From: Chitinophagaceae bacterium
Lineage (GTDB): Bacteria; Bacteroidota; Bacteroidia; Chitinophagales; Chitinophagaceae
Direction: 5' to 3'
Assembly (NCBI GenBank): GCA_019638595.1
Contig: JAHBTJ010000006.1
Coordinates: 268,134 to 332,133 of the forward strand
DNA: 64,000 bases
Part shown: one piece after another, positions 20,129-28,471 of the stretch
How positions within the stretch are numbered: position 1 is the stretch's first letter
How the letters are laid out: every line of letters starts with the position of its first letter
Translations under genes and position numbers: made by a program
The notes under the pieces: model-generated
The model's database searches: none
What the model was told of the DNA's origin: nothing
What the model saw: only the letters and a program-made list of their open reading frames with translations

Positions 20129-20749
20129 TTATAGCGGCAGCACATCATATACCGGGCTGAAAAGGTATATTTTTCCTGTTTTAACTTCCAGGCAGCGAAT
20201 GCGTTTCCGCAACTGTTCCCCCCGCCTGAATACTCTTCCGTCATCCGTAGCAAACAGGCTGCCCGGCTCAATGTCTTCTACCAATTGCTTATCGTCTTTT
20301 TTTTCATCGTATTTTCTAAGTACCCGCAACAAACCGTCTTCAGCGCAGCTTCCGGCAGCAGGGCGCTGCATGGTGATGGTTATTTCACGGGCTAAATCGG
20401 CCGGGAAAATATTAAGCTGAAGAAACTGGTGAAGTATTTCGCCATACGTTTGTTTCCATTCTTTACCATGAGAAGCAATCCGGTTCCCGAATCTTACAAA
20501 AGCAACAAGATGCGCTAATTCATGCAGCAGGGTTATTAAAAAGGAATATGGATTAAGGTTGCCATTCACACTTATCCTGTGGTTCTTACCATTTACCGCA
20601 AACCTGTAATCTCCCAGCACGCTTTTACGTTCGCGGGTAATGGTAAGGTGTACTTTAAACTGCAAAAGATACTGCATCACCCTGTCATACGCTCCGGGTG
20701 GTAAAAATGAGTTCAACGCATTCAGGGGCGCTTCTTGTTTCCTTGCCAT
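20129..20749 (-). CDS. SprT-like zinc metalloprotease-domain protein
   Basis: 206 residues from the ATG at 20749, a better start than the upstream codon at 20803, which lies inside the preceding gene. The zinc site is HELAHLVAF (about residue 84) with a further histidine in ASHGKEWK (about 103), the SprT pattern of H-E-x-x-H...H. The C-terminal part lacks the clear paired cysteines of SprT proper, having a single acidic loop instead. Bacterial SprT-family roles are poorly known; the eukaryotic relative Spartan cleaves DNA-protein crosslinks. The start follows the stop of the membrane protein gene by one base, so the two are one operon. Confidence 0.85.
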   Translation of the reverse strand: MARKQEAPLNALNSFLPPGAYDRVMQYLLQFKVHLTITRERKSVLGDYRFAVNGKNHRISVNGNLNPYSFLITLLHELAHLVAFVRFGNRIASHGKEWKQTYGEILHQFLQLNIFPADLAREITITMQRPAAGSCAEDGLLRVLRKYDEKKDDKQLVEDIEPGSLFATDDGRVFRRGEQLRKRIRCLEVKTGKIYLFSPVYDVLPL

Positions 20750-20750
20750 T

Positions 20751-21134
20751 TTACTTTTTGCTGCCTTTAAGCAGTATGCCCATTTCAATAAAAGTATACA
20801 CAATATACAACGCCATGCAGGCTATTACAGAAGCGCGGTTAATATGAGCTGCCAGCCGCCCGTATATTAAAGCCGTTATTGCCACCAAAAAAAATTTTGA
20901 TGCAAAAGATATATAAAAATACCTTACAAACGCATGCGGCGAAGACGAACCAACCGCTTTTTGCAAAAGCAAAAAAGAGATGATGGACAGCAAAAAAAGG
21001 AAAATATTCCCCCCGAACAAAACCGCGCTGTCAAAACCCAGGGCGGTTAGTTTTGAAGCAAAGGTCGCTATCAGAACAGAAAGCATAACAAAGAGAACAA
21101 TGAGCGGCAAAAATTTCCTTACGTTTTTATTCAT
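20751..21134 (-). CDS. Four-helix membrane protein of unknown function
   Basis: 127 residues with about four hydrophobic segments (10-25, 37-58, 74-92, 102-120) and lysine-rich ends, so a small inner-membrane protein. The general look recalls AtpI-like proteins placed ahead of ATP synthase genes, but no atp gene is near and no motif proves this. It is the first gene of a two-gene unit with sprT (one-base gap) behind a good -7 box. Confidence 0.7.
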   Translation of the reverse strand: MNKNVRKFLPLIVLFVMLSVLIATFASKLTALGFDSAVLFGGNIFLFLLSIISFLLLQKAVGSSSPHAFVRYFYISFASKFFLVAITALIYGRLAAHINRASVIACMALYIVYTFIEMGILLKGSKK

Positions 21135-21154
21135 GAACTTCGTTTACAGGCAGG

Positions 21155-21162
21155 CAAAAGTA
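21155..21162 (-). promoter_or_regulatory. -7 box for the membrane protein-sprT operon
   Basis: On the minus strand this reads TACTTTTG, a full match to TAnnTTTG, 20 bases before the ATG at 21134. A GTTG about 20 bases further upstream could serve as the -33 box. Confidence 0.55.
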
Positions 21163-21336
21163 CTGTAACCCTCTGTTTCTGCAACAACTTCTGTTCAAAC
21201 ACAAGTTCCCTGGAGTGCTGCCCATCATTACATCTAATAAAAAATACATAACTTATTGATTATAAATGCATAATATAAAAACCCGGATTTTTTATCCTAT
21301 CTTTCATTTTCTTCAGCCGGTTTAAGCATATTTACC

Positions 21337-21344
21337 TACCTTTG
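21337..21344 (+). promoter_or_regulatory. -7 box for the yceD-rpmF-plsX operon
   Basis: TACCTTTG fits TAnnTTTG and ends 20 bases before the ATG at 21365. No good TTTG -33 box is visible. Confidence 0.55.
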
Positions 21345-21364
21345 CAAGCCTTAAAACAAAAGGC

Positions 21365-21904
21365 ATGGCGAACCGGCACGAATATGAGATTGCTTTTGTA
21401 GGGCTTAAGCCGGGCAAACATGAATTTGTTTATGAGATAGACGACAAGTTCTTTGCAGATTATCAACCACAGGATTTTACAGACGCGCATGTTTCGGTTA
21501 AGCTGATCCTTGATAAAAAAACTTCTTTTTTAATGCTGAAGTTTGAAATAGGAGGCACTGTTAACCTGCAATGCGATTTGTGTGGAAAAACCATTGTAAA
21601 AAACCTTTGGGATGACTTTGAAGTGTTAGTAAAAATGGTGGATAACCCCGACGAAATGAACACGGAGGAAGAAGACCCGGACGTATACTACATTTCAAGA
21701 ACAGAAAGCCATATTGATGTTGCAGGATGGATTTATGAATTCATCAACCTGAGCATTCCGCTGCAACGTACCTGCCCCGATAAACCCGATGGTAGTTCGG
21801 GCTGTAACCAGGAAGCGCTGGAAATGCTCAAAAAATTGAATCAACGCAATTCGGAAAGCGAAAACCCGATCTGGAAAGGTCTGGATAAATTCAGGAATAA
21901 TTAA
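21365..21904 (+). CDS. yceD: YceD/DUF177 family protein
   Basis: 179 residues. The DUF177 core holds one CDLC pair (about residue 64, LQCDLCGKT) and a second CP...C region near the end (CPDKPDGSSGCN, about 138), which could bind zinc. DUF177 genes sit beside rpmF in most bacteria, as here; the family has been linked to 23S rRNA maturation in plants and bacteria. The gene is the first of the fatty acid/ribosome operon yceD-rpmF-plsX, with rpmF starting 12 bp after it. Identification rests on the cysteines and on the neighbours together. Confidence 0.9.
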   Translation: MANRHEYEIAFVGLKPGKHEFVYEIDDKFFADYQPQDFTDAHVSVKLILDKKTSFLMLKFEIGGTVNLQCDLCGKTIVKNLWDDFEVLVKMVDNPDEMNTEEEDPDVYYISRTESHIDVAGWIYEFINLSIPLQRTCPDKPDGSSGCNQEALEMLKKLNQRNSESENPIWKGLDKFRNN

Positions 21905-21916
21905 AAACTTAGTGTT

Positions 21917-22108
21917 ATGCCCAATCCAAAACGCAGGCACTCCCAGCAACGCAGCGCCAAAAGAAGGACGCATTATATAGCTGAGACAGTGACGTTAAGC
22001 AAGGACAGTGTTACAGGTGAAACGCATGTTCGTCACCGTGCACATGTAAGCGAAGGAAAATTATATTACAAAGGGAAAGTAGTAGCTGAGAAATCACCTA
22101 TTAAATAA
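21917..22108 (+). CDS. rpmF: 50S ribosomal protein L32
   Basis: 63 residues, very basic, beginning with the L32 signature MPNPKRRHSQQRSAKRR. It lacks the four zinc cysteines found in some L32 proteins, so this is the C-minus form. It is placed between yceD and plsX as usual, with a 95-bp gap to plsX. Confidence 0.97.
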   Translation: MPNPKRRHSQQRSAKRRTHYIAETVTLSKDSVTGETHVRHRAHVSEGKLYYKGKVVAEKSPIK

Positions 22109-22203
22109 GTATTTTGCCCTTTAAACGCATTCCCAACTCCTGATAAATTAATTTTATTTGGATTGGGGATTTGTATTTTTCAGATTTTCACCAAATTTGT
22201 TGC

Positions 22204-23151
22204 ATGAAGATCGCCCTGGATATGATGGGCGGAGACTTTGCTCCGCTCGAAGCAATAAAAGGAGTTTGTGATTATCTATCCTCAACTCCGGATCCTGCAC
22301 ATATACTCATGATAGGCGATGAAACGCAATTACAACCACTTATTCAGCAGTATCAACCTGCCCCGGGCAGGTTCACCGTTATCCACGCGCCGCAGGTAAT
22401 AGGCATGCATGAGCACCCTACCAAAGCGCTGAAAGAAAAACAACAATCTTCCATAGCTATAGGATTTCACCTGCTGGCAACCGGCAAAGCCGATGCGTTG
22501 ATCAGCGCCGGTAATACCGGGGCTATGCTGGTAGGCGCATTGTACAGCATAAAGCCTATTGAAGGCGTTACCCGCCCTACCATCGGCGCCTATATGCCCC
22601 ATGAAAACGGCGAGCTGGGCTTACTGCTCGATGCCGGCATTAACGCCGATTGCAAGCCCGAAAACCTGGAACAATTCGCTATCCTGGGCTCATTATTTGT
22701 TCAAAAAGTGTGGAATCGCCCCAATCCTAAAGTAGGATTACTGAATATTGGCGAGGAGGAGGGCAAAGGAAACCTCCTGGCACAGGCAACCTATCCTCTG
22801 TTAAAAGAAAATAAGCTTATCAACTTTATAGGGAATGTAGAAGGCAGGGATGTGTTTCTTGATAAAGCGGACGTGATCGTATGCGAAGGATTTACCGGCA
22901 ATGTAATGCTAAAAATGGCCGAAAGCATTCACGATATAGTAAAGCGCCGCAACATTCACGATGACTATTTTGACCGGTTTGAATTTGAAAAATATGGTGG
23001 CGTACCGGTATTGGGCGTAAACAAGCCTGTTATTATAGGGCATGGTATATCTACTGCCCCCGCCTTCAAAAATATGATCCTGCTTTCCCAGAAAATAATA
23101 GATATTGACCTGATCGCTTCTATTAAAAGCAGCTTTAAAAAAGATGCCTGA
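22204..23151 (+). CDS. plsX: Phosphate acyltransferase PlsX
   Basis: 315 residues from the ATG at 22204, which opens on MKIALDMMGGDFAPL, the diagnostic PlsX start; the frame extends upstream to 22171 but those residues are not conserved. PlsX makes acyl-phosphate from acyl-ACP for membrane phospholipid synthesis, feeding PlsY. Further signatures are SAGNTGAML (about 111), GLLLDAGINADCKPENL (about 147) and GFTGNVMLKMAE (about 230). Length fits. fabH often follows plsX elsewhere, but here an unrelated minus-strand gene follows. Confidence 0.97.
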   Translation: MKIALDMMGGDFAPLEAIKGVCDYLSSTPDPAHILMIGDETQLQPLIQQYQPAPGRFTVIHAPQVIGMHEHPTKALKEKQQSSIAIGFHLLATGKADALISAGNTGAMLVGALYSIKPIEGVTRPTIGAYMPHENGELGLLLDAGINADCKPENLEQFAILGSLFVQKVWNRPNPKVGLLNIGEEEGKGNLLAQATYPLLKENKLINFIGNVEGRDVFLDKADVIVCEGFTGNVMLKMAESIHDIVKRRNIHDDYFDRFEFEKYGGVPVLGVNKPVIIGHGISTAPAFKNMILLSQKIIDIDLIASIKSSFKKDA

Positions 23152-23189
23152 TCGCCATTCATTCCTGTATGAGTGAGCATCCCTTTTCC

Positions 23190-24779
23190 TTAAGAAGCCT
23201 TGTTTAATACTTTTTGCTGAGCCGGTAAAGAGCTGCGCCTGCTTTGCTGGTGCTTGTTTTTTATGATGGTGCCGAGCGGCTGGTCGTATACCTTGCTTTC
23301 TACCCAAGAAATAACATCAAGATAAGCGAACGCCCTTGTTTCAAACCTGTTCTTCTCCAGGTGTTTGATTTTTTCCAGGAATTTTACCAGCTCGGGCTTC
23401 AATAACCGGGGCGATACGCTGAACGAGCGGCGTAAGAACCGGAACATCTCCTCCTCCACCACGGTAAGGTTCTTCATTTTAGCCATGAACCGGTATACCG
23501 ATTTTATAAGCGATTCCATCAGCTCATAGTTACCCATTTCATAATGCGCCATCAGGTTCAGCAGGCGGGCATAACATTGAAGATCGTGCCTGAGGTCGAG
23601 CGGGCCATTGATGATCTTCATCAGGTAATCAATAGACTCTTCGTACTTTCCCGCACCAAAGTATAAAGTAGCAAACTTGTAATTAAATACAAGTATCCTG
23701 TGCCTGTCTACATACAATGCATATTCTTTAAGCTTTTCTTCTACCTGCGGCACAATGGCAAGCCCTTCCTTAAAAGTTCCCGTCATCAAATGCCAGTTAA
23801 TGCGTGCAACATTAATGTAAATAGAAGTATGTGTACGGAAGTTATCATGGTGGCTGGCTACAGGTGTTTTTGCAAACGCTTCAAACTTCCGTAAAGTGCC
23901 CTGGAATTTGCGGAAATTGCGTAAATCAAAATGCGCATTCAGCAGGTTATGCATCCCCTTAATAAAGTGCCCGGTCTCCACAGCTATCATAGATGGATTT
24001 TCATCAAAAAGCTGCATCCATTTTTCGCTGTAGCGATAGTACATTAAAAAATCCTGCCGTACAAATGCGTACCAGCAATAACTTTGACACAGGTAAAGGT
24101 TTTCGTAAAAACCATTAATGGCGCCGATATCTTTAGGAGTATTGCTTTTAAAAAAGGCTTTTATGTCTTTTTCATCTTCCTCGTTACGGGCATGCCCGTA
24201 TTTAACATACCACCTGTACAGCAGCAATGCCAGGTTCGATAAACGGGTAACCCTGTCAATATGCCCGCTTATTTCCAACGCCTCTTCCGAAAGCTGCTCC
24301 GTTCTTTCAAGCGTGCTACGGGTAATATGCAGGGTTTCTATCTTTTTTTCAAGCGAAATAACCTGTGCCAGAAAATTGAATTTCTGGCTGCTTTTGGCAA
24401 GCTCTTTCGCCTTTTCCAGTATTTTAAGGCTCTGGATCTTTAATCCCTTATTATATAACAAACGGGCATAATCAAGATGTTCGCTCAACTGCAGGTCAGT
24501 ATTGTCGGTAGTTCTCAGCAAGCGGAGGCTGGCCAAAAGTTGCTTGTACAGGTGTGTTTTTAAGTTGGCCAGTTGAGGTTTGGTAACGCCCGGCATCTTT
24601 TTCAGCAATATTTTTTCATCGTATTCGGGAAGCTTGTCCAAAGCATCAAATAACTGTATGATCTTAAGATCCTCCTTACCCGAGCTCCTCTTTATATATA
24701 ATTTAAAATGCCTTTTCTCCGATTTCTCCAAAGAGCGAACCAGTTGAAATAATGCATCTGTAAAACTGTTGGGCGTCAT
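23190..24779 (-). CDS. Helical-repeat (TPR-like) protein of unknown function
   Basis: 529 residues from the ATG at 24779 (the frame stays open upstream to 24872 but into non-coding-like sequence). It is predicted almost wholly helical, with repeated Leu/Tyr/Ala patterns such as YARLLYNKGLKIQSLKILEKA (shortened here to its start, about residue 108) that look like degenerate TPR units. There is no signal peptide and no catalytic motif. A basic C-terminal tail ends it. Proteins like this are widespread in Chitinophagaceae to my knowledge, but no function is known. Its tail faces plsX. Confidence 0.7.
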   Translation of the reverse strand: MTPNSFTDALFQLVRSLEKSEKRHFKLYIKRSSGKEDLKIIQLFDALDKLPEYDEKILLKKMPGVTKPQLANLKTHLYKQLLASLRLLRTTDNTDLQLSEHLDYARLLYNKGLKIQSLKILEKAKELAKSSQKFNFLAQVISLEKKIETLHITRSTLERTEQLSEEALEISGHIDRVTRLSNLALLLYRWYVKYGHARNEEDEKDIKAFFKSNTPKDIGAINGFYENLYLCQSYCWYAFVRQDFLMYYRYSEKWMQLFDENPSMIAVETGHFIKGMHNLLNAHFDLRNFRKFQGTLRKFEAFAKTPVASHHDNFRTHTSIYINVARINWHLMTGTFKEGLAIVPQVEEKLKEYALYVDRHRILVFNYKFATLYFGAGKYEESIDYLMKIINGPLDLRHDLQCYARLLNLMAHYEMGNYELMESLIKSVYRFMAKMKNLTVVEEEMFRFLRRSFSVSPRLLKPELVKFLEKIKHLEKNRFETRAFAYLDVISWVESKVYDQPLGTIIKNKHQQSRRSSLPAQQKVLNKAS

Positions 24780-24865
24780 AATATTTTTTTCCTGAAACTC
24801 AATGCCAGAAAGGGTTTCAAGAATATATCCCTTCCTTTGGCATAATAAAAATACGAACAACTTGA

Positions 24866-24897
24866 TTTGCACAGGCTATTTTCCTGTGCTACTTTTA
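24866..24897 (+). promoter_or_regulatory. Promoter of the candidate small RNA
   Basis: TTTG at 24866-24869 and TACTTTTA at 24890-24897 (one mismatch to TAnnTTTG) are 20 bases apart, close to the spacing of Bacteroidota sigma-ABfr promoters. No open frame begins shortly after it. Confidence 0.45.
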
Positions 24898-24903
24898 CAC
24901 TGT

Positions 24904-25076
24904 GAACGGGAAATGAGGGAAAAAGCAAGCAATCGTGAAGCAAGAAACTGGCAAGTGTTAGAGGCATCAAAAACTACAGCTAAACTGTAAAAAAGACCAA
25001 AAAAACAAGATATTCAAGATTTTTCATATGGCAAGCAATCGTTAGAGGTCATCTGTGTCTACAGAAGACCTTTTTT
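24904..25076 (+). ncRNA. Candidate small RNA of about 170 nt
   Basis: This is the only long gap (508 bp) in the housekeeping region, and it lies between divergent genes. A plausible promoter precedes it and a good intrinsic terminator ends it. Inside, the 12-mer GCAAGCAATCGT occurs at 24925 and again at 25031, and GTTAGAGG occurs at 24957 and 25041, so two related segments are repeated. No protein with coding character is present. It could be a 6S-like or regulatory RNA, but no family was recognised. 5' end is estimated from the -7 box. Confidence 0.45.
25046..25076 (+). terminator. Intrinsic terminator in the gap before rlmD
   Basis: AGGTCATCTGT and ACAGAAGACCT form an 11-bp stem with one A-A mismatch and a 4-base loop (GTCT), followed by TTTTTT. 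The T-run is on the plus strand, where no protein gene lies within 1.8 kb upstream, which is why a small RNA is suspected. Confidence 0.7.
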
Positions 25077-25273
25077 ATTTGTGCTGCCAAATCTACAGCA
25101 TTTTTTTAAAAAATTAAATTTTCCTTAATTTTTTTAGATTTTTTTCTTTCCCATACCTGCTACGCAGTTTTATCCATAATAGCCAGTCCTGGCGCAACCC
25201 ATTCAATACCAACACTGAACGCACCAGGAAATCCCCACCGGAACTCTTTAACAGGTTTTTTACCACACTAACT

Positions 25274-25281
25274 TACTTTTG
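25274..25281 (+). promoter_or_regulatory. -7 box just ahead of rlmD
   Basis: TACTTTTG fits TAnnTTTG and ends only 6 bases before the ATG at 25288, so the transcript would be leaderless or nearly so. Confidence 0.5.
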
Positions 25282-25287
25282 CGGTTT

Positions 25288-26706
25288 ATGGCAAGAAAAA
25301 ACCAGAAGAGCCAGGTGCTTGAAAAAGTGCCGGTACAGGATTATGCCGCCGAAGGTCGTTCATTAAGCAGGATAGAAGGTAAGGTAGTGTTTATTGAAGG
25401 AGCTGTGCCAGGCGATATAGTGGATGTACGGTTGAATAAAAGTAAAAAGGATTGGGCGGAAGGCTATGCAACCCTATTTCACCAGTATTCCGCCGACAGG
25501 GTAGAGCCTTTTTGCGGGCATTTTGGCGTATGCGGCGGCTGTAAATGGCAAATGCTTCCTTATGAAAAACAATTGCAGTATAAGCAAAACGAAGTTGAAC
25601 AGAACCTCCGGAGGCTGGGAAGGGTACAGTTGCCGCCGCTGATGCCTATACTGGGCTGCGAAAAAAGCATCCGCTATCGTAATAAGCTGGAATTTACTTT
25701 CAGTAACCGCAGGTACAGAACCTGGGAGGAAATGCGGGAACCCGATAACGGAACTGAAAAAAAAGAAGAAAATGCCCTCGGCTTTCATGTGCCCCGCCTG
25801 TTCGATAAGATCATAGACATACATACCTGTCACCTGATGGAAGAGCCTGCCAATCTTATTAAAAACACGATCAGGCAGCTTGCGCTGGAACAGGGTTACG
25901 AATTTTATGACATCAAAAACCATACGGGCTGGCTCAGGAATCTCATCATCCGGGTATGCACTACGGGCGAAGTAATGGTAAACCTGTGCTTTGGTCACGA
26001 TAATGCAGGGGAAAGAAAAAAGCTATTGGATCAACTGCTGCAAAAAGTACCAGCCATTACCACGCTTTTATATACTATCAACCCAAAAAAAAACGATACC
26101 ATATACGACCTGGAACCTGTTGCGTATTACGGCAAAGGTTACATAACAGAACAACTGGAACACTTTAAATATAAAATAGGTCCCAAATCTTTTTTTCAAA
26201 CCAATAGCCGCCAGGGCGAAAAGCTGTACCAGGTTACCAGGGATTTTGCAGAACTGACCGGCAATGAAGTAGTATACGACCTGTATTGCGGTACCGGCAG
26301 CATAGGGATTTTTGTAAGCGAAAAAGCCAAAAAAATAATAGGCGTGGAAGTGATAGCGGAGGCCATAGCCGATGCAAAAGAAAATGCCGCGCTGAATAAT
26401 ATACAACATGCCTCATTTTTTGCAGGCGATGTGATTGATGTATGCAATGACGCTTTTTTTGAAACCCAGGGCAAGCCGGATGTGATCATTACCGACCCGC
26501 CACGCGCCGGCATGCATGAAAAGCTGGTTCGCAAGATACTGGAAATGCAGGCCCCTGCCGTAGTATATGTAAGCTGTAACAGCGCCACCCAGGCCAGGGA
26601 TCTGCAGTGGCTGGATGAAAAATACCAGGTAACCAAAGTGCAGCCCGTAGATATGTTTCCGCACACCCACCATATAGAAAATGTGGTACAGTTGAAATTG
26701 AGATAA
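25288..26706 (+). CDS. rlmD: 23S rRNA (uracil-C5)-methyltransferase, RlmD/RumA family
   Basis: 472 residues from the ATG at 25288; a TTG at 25279 lies inside the -7 box and is rejected. A TRAM RNA-binding domain covers about 1-60 (AEGRSLSR, GAVPGD). Cysteines in C-x5-C-x2-C spacing (FCGHFGVCGGCKW, about 77) plus HTCHLM (about 180) fit the 4Fe-4S site of RumA. The methyltransferase domain shows VYDLYCGTGSIGIF (about 330), DPPRAGMH (about 405) and the catalytic cysteine in VYVSCNSATQARD (about 430). It makes m5U in 23S rRNA or a related RNA; the exact position cannot be told from sequence. Confidence 0.93.
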   Translation: MARKNQKSQVLEKVPVQDYAAEGRSLSRIEGKVVFIEGAVPGDIVDVRLNKSKKDWAEGYATLFHQYSADRVEPFCGHFGVCGGCKWQMLPYEKQLQYKQNEVEQNLRRLGRVQLPPLMPILGCEKSIRYRNKLEFTFSNRRYRTWEEMREPDNGTEKKEENALGFHVPRLFDKIIDIHTCHLMEEPANLIKNTIRQLALEQGYEFYDIKNHTGWLRNLIIRVCTTGEVMVNLCFGHDNAGERKKLLDQLLQKVPAITTLLYTINPKKNDTIYDLEPVAYYGKGYITEQLEHFKYKIGPKSFFQTNSRQGEKLYQVTRDFAELTGNEVVYDLYCGTGSIGIFVSEKAKKIIGVEVIAEAIADAKENAALNNIQHASFFAGDVIDVCNDAFFETQGKPDVIITDPPRAGMHEKLVRKILEMQAPAVVYVSCNSATQARDLQWLDEKYQVTKVQPVDMFPHTHHIENVVQLKLR

Positions 26707-26792
26707 ATGTTACAGGTATGCAACATTTACCTGCAGGAGCCTTACATATTACCCTGCATGGGTTATTTTCGCAACTGATTAATTGATTAGGT

Positions 26793-27506
26793 ATGACAGA
26801 AATTCGCCCGGGAAGGTTTGAGATCGTTCCATTGGTTATAAAGAATTTGCTTATTATTAATGGCCTGGTATTCCTGGCCCAGGTGGTATTAAGCAACAAC
26901 AGCAGCTTTTCCATCGAAAACTACTTTGCGCTTCACGACGTACGTTCCGTTTATTTCAAACCACACCAATTAGTTAGTTACCTTTTCCTGCATGGTGGGT
27001 TTGAGCACCTGCTGATGAACATGTTTGCGCTGTGGATATTTGGAAGCAAGCTGGAAAACTACTGGGGGGCGAAGCGGTTTTTGATATTTTATACGCTCTG
27101 CGGCATAGGGGCAGGGCTTTTGCACCTGGGCGTACTTTATTTTGAGCAGATGCCCATAGCAGAGCTGGTTAAAACTTTACCGATAGCGGAACAGGAAGAA
27201 TTATTATATAACCCGAGGTATAAGCTGAATATTCCTACCGTAGGCGCGTCGGGATCTGTTTTCGGCTGCCTGTTTGCTTTTGGTTACCTGTTTCCTAATA
27301 CTACGGTTTGGGTTCCCTTATTAATGTTACCCATACCTATACGCGCAAAATGGCTCGTTATTATTTATGGCGCCATGGAATTATACCTTGGAGTAAAAAA
27401 TTCCGCCGGCGACAATATAGCGCATTGGGCACATCTTGGCGGTGCGCTTATCGGATTTTTATTGGTGTTCTACTGGAATAAAACCAACCGCAGAACGTTT
27501 TATTAA
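26793..27506 (+). CDS. Rhomboid family intramembrane serine protease
   Basis: 237 residues, about six membrane segments. The active site is complete: GGFEHLLMNMFALWIFG (about residue 68) carries the HxxxN-type helix, GASGSVFG (about 150) the nucleophile serine, and HWAHLGG (about 210) the catalytic histidine. An unusual insert of about 35 residues (IAELVKTLPIAEQEE) lies between helices 3 and 4. Rhomboids cut transmembrane proteins inside the membrane. It is followed 42 bp later by a second rhomboid-like gene and then an EEP-family gene, in one operon-like row. Confidence 0.93.
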   Translation: MTEIRPGRFEIVPLVIKNLLIINGLVFLAQVVLSNNSSFSIENYFALHDVRSVYFKPHQLVSYLFLHGGFEHLLMNMFALWIFGSKLENYWGAKRFLIFYTLCGIGAGLLHLGVLYFEQMPIAELVKTLPIAEQEELLYNPRYKLNIPTVGASGSVFGCLFAFGYLFPNTTVWVPLLMLPIPIRAKWLVIIYGAMELYLGVKNSAGDNIAHWAHLGGALIGFLLVFYWNKTNRRTFY

Positions 27507-27548
27507 GTAATTTTATCCTCTCAATAATCTACCTGTAAAAACCTAGGT

Positions 27549-28460
27549 ATGGGTGTGCTGGAACAAACAAAAAGCAGAAAAATTTTTTTGGGGGCCGACT
27601 ATGATCCGTTGGTAAAGATCGTTGTAATAAATGTGCTGATCACTACCATTCTTTTTTTTATCAGGGGTGTTTACCTGATCTCCAAAATAAGCGTCGCCGA
27701 TTACCAGGCTCATATTGTAGACTGGCTGATTTTACCGGCTGATTTTAACAGGGTGATTGAAAAACCATGGACACTCCTCTCTTTCATGTTTACCCATGCG
27801 GATATATGGAAGCTGATAGCCAATATGCTTTGGTTATGGGCTTTTGGCTTTATTATGCAAAGCTTATACGGCGGACGAAAGCTTGTTCCTTTATACATAT
27901 ACGGAGGCTTAGCCGGGGGAGTATTTTTTGTAATTACCAACTTATTGCTCAACAGCAGCGGTAATGCCGCTATGTACGGAGCTAATGCCTCGGTAATGGC
28001 CATTGCTACAGGCATTACCATTGCCGTGCCGGGTTACCGTATCTTTCCCATGCTCAACGGGGGTATTCCCCTATGGGTGCTTACGCTTATTTATGCGGTT
28101 GTCAATCTTACGGGGGTAGGGCATAGCGACCCTGCCAGCTATGCCGCGCAGGTAGGCGGCGCGGGAATGGGCTTCCTGTATATTTCGCTTTTAAACAGGG
28201 GAAAGGATATGGGAGCGTGGATGAGCAATGTATACGATTGGTTCTTTAACCTGTTCAATCCCGATAACCAGGGAAAAAAAAACAAAGTGAAGGAAAACAT
28301 ATTTTACGATACCCAGGGAAAACAGCCGTATAAAAAGAAACCCAACCTGAACCAGCAGCGTATAGACGAAATACTTGATAAAATTAACCAGGCAGGATTT
28401 AACAGCCTTTCGTCCGAAGAAAAAGAGCTGCTTCGCCGGGCCGGTGAAGAAGATTTATAA
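27549..28460 (+). CDS. Rhomboid-like pseudoprotease
   Basis: 303 residues. The fold matches its neighbour: HADIWKLIANMLWLWAFG (about residue 77) aligns with the HxxxN helix, and a six-helix core covers about 20-225. The catalytic positions differ: YGANASVMA replaces GASGSVFG, so the serine of GxSG is asparagine, and AAQVGGAGMG replaces AHLGG, so the histidine is glutamine. It therefore should not cut peptides, as in iRhom or derlin proteins. A hydrophilic tail with QQRIDEILDKINQAG (about 270) ends it, a short helical domain often found on Bacteroidota rhomboids. It lies between the active rhomboid and the EEP gene with short gaps. Confidence 0.85.
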   Translation: MGVLEQTKSRKIFLGADYDPLVKIVVINVLITTILFFIRGVYLISKISVADYQAHIVDWLILPADFNRVIEKPWTLLSFMFTHADIWKLIANMLWLWAFGFIMQSLYGGRKLVPLYIYGGLAGGVFFVITNLLLNSSGNAAMYGANASVMAIATGITIAVPGYRIFPMLNGGIPLWVLTLIYAVVNLTGVGHSDPASYAAQVGGAGMGFLYISLLNRGKDMGAWMSNVYDWFFNLFNPDNQGKKNKVKENIFYDTQGKQPYKKKPNLNQQRIDEILDKINQAGFNSLSSEEKELLRRAGEEDL

Positions 28461-28471
28461 CATTGCAGGGC

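Noticed and set aside
24802-24990. A 62-codon plus-strand frame in the gap before rlmD
   Set aside because: It overlaps the start region of the minus-strand helical protein, has no coding-like composition and straddles the candidate promoter; the sRNA reading is preferred.
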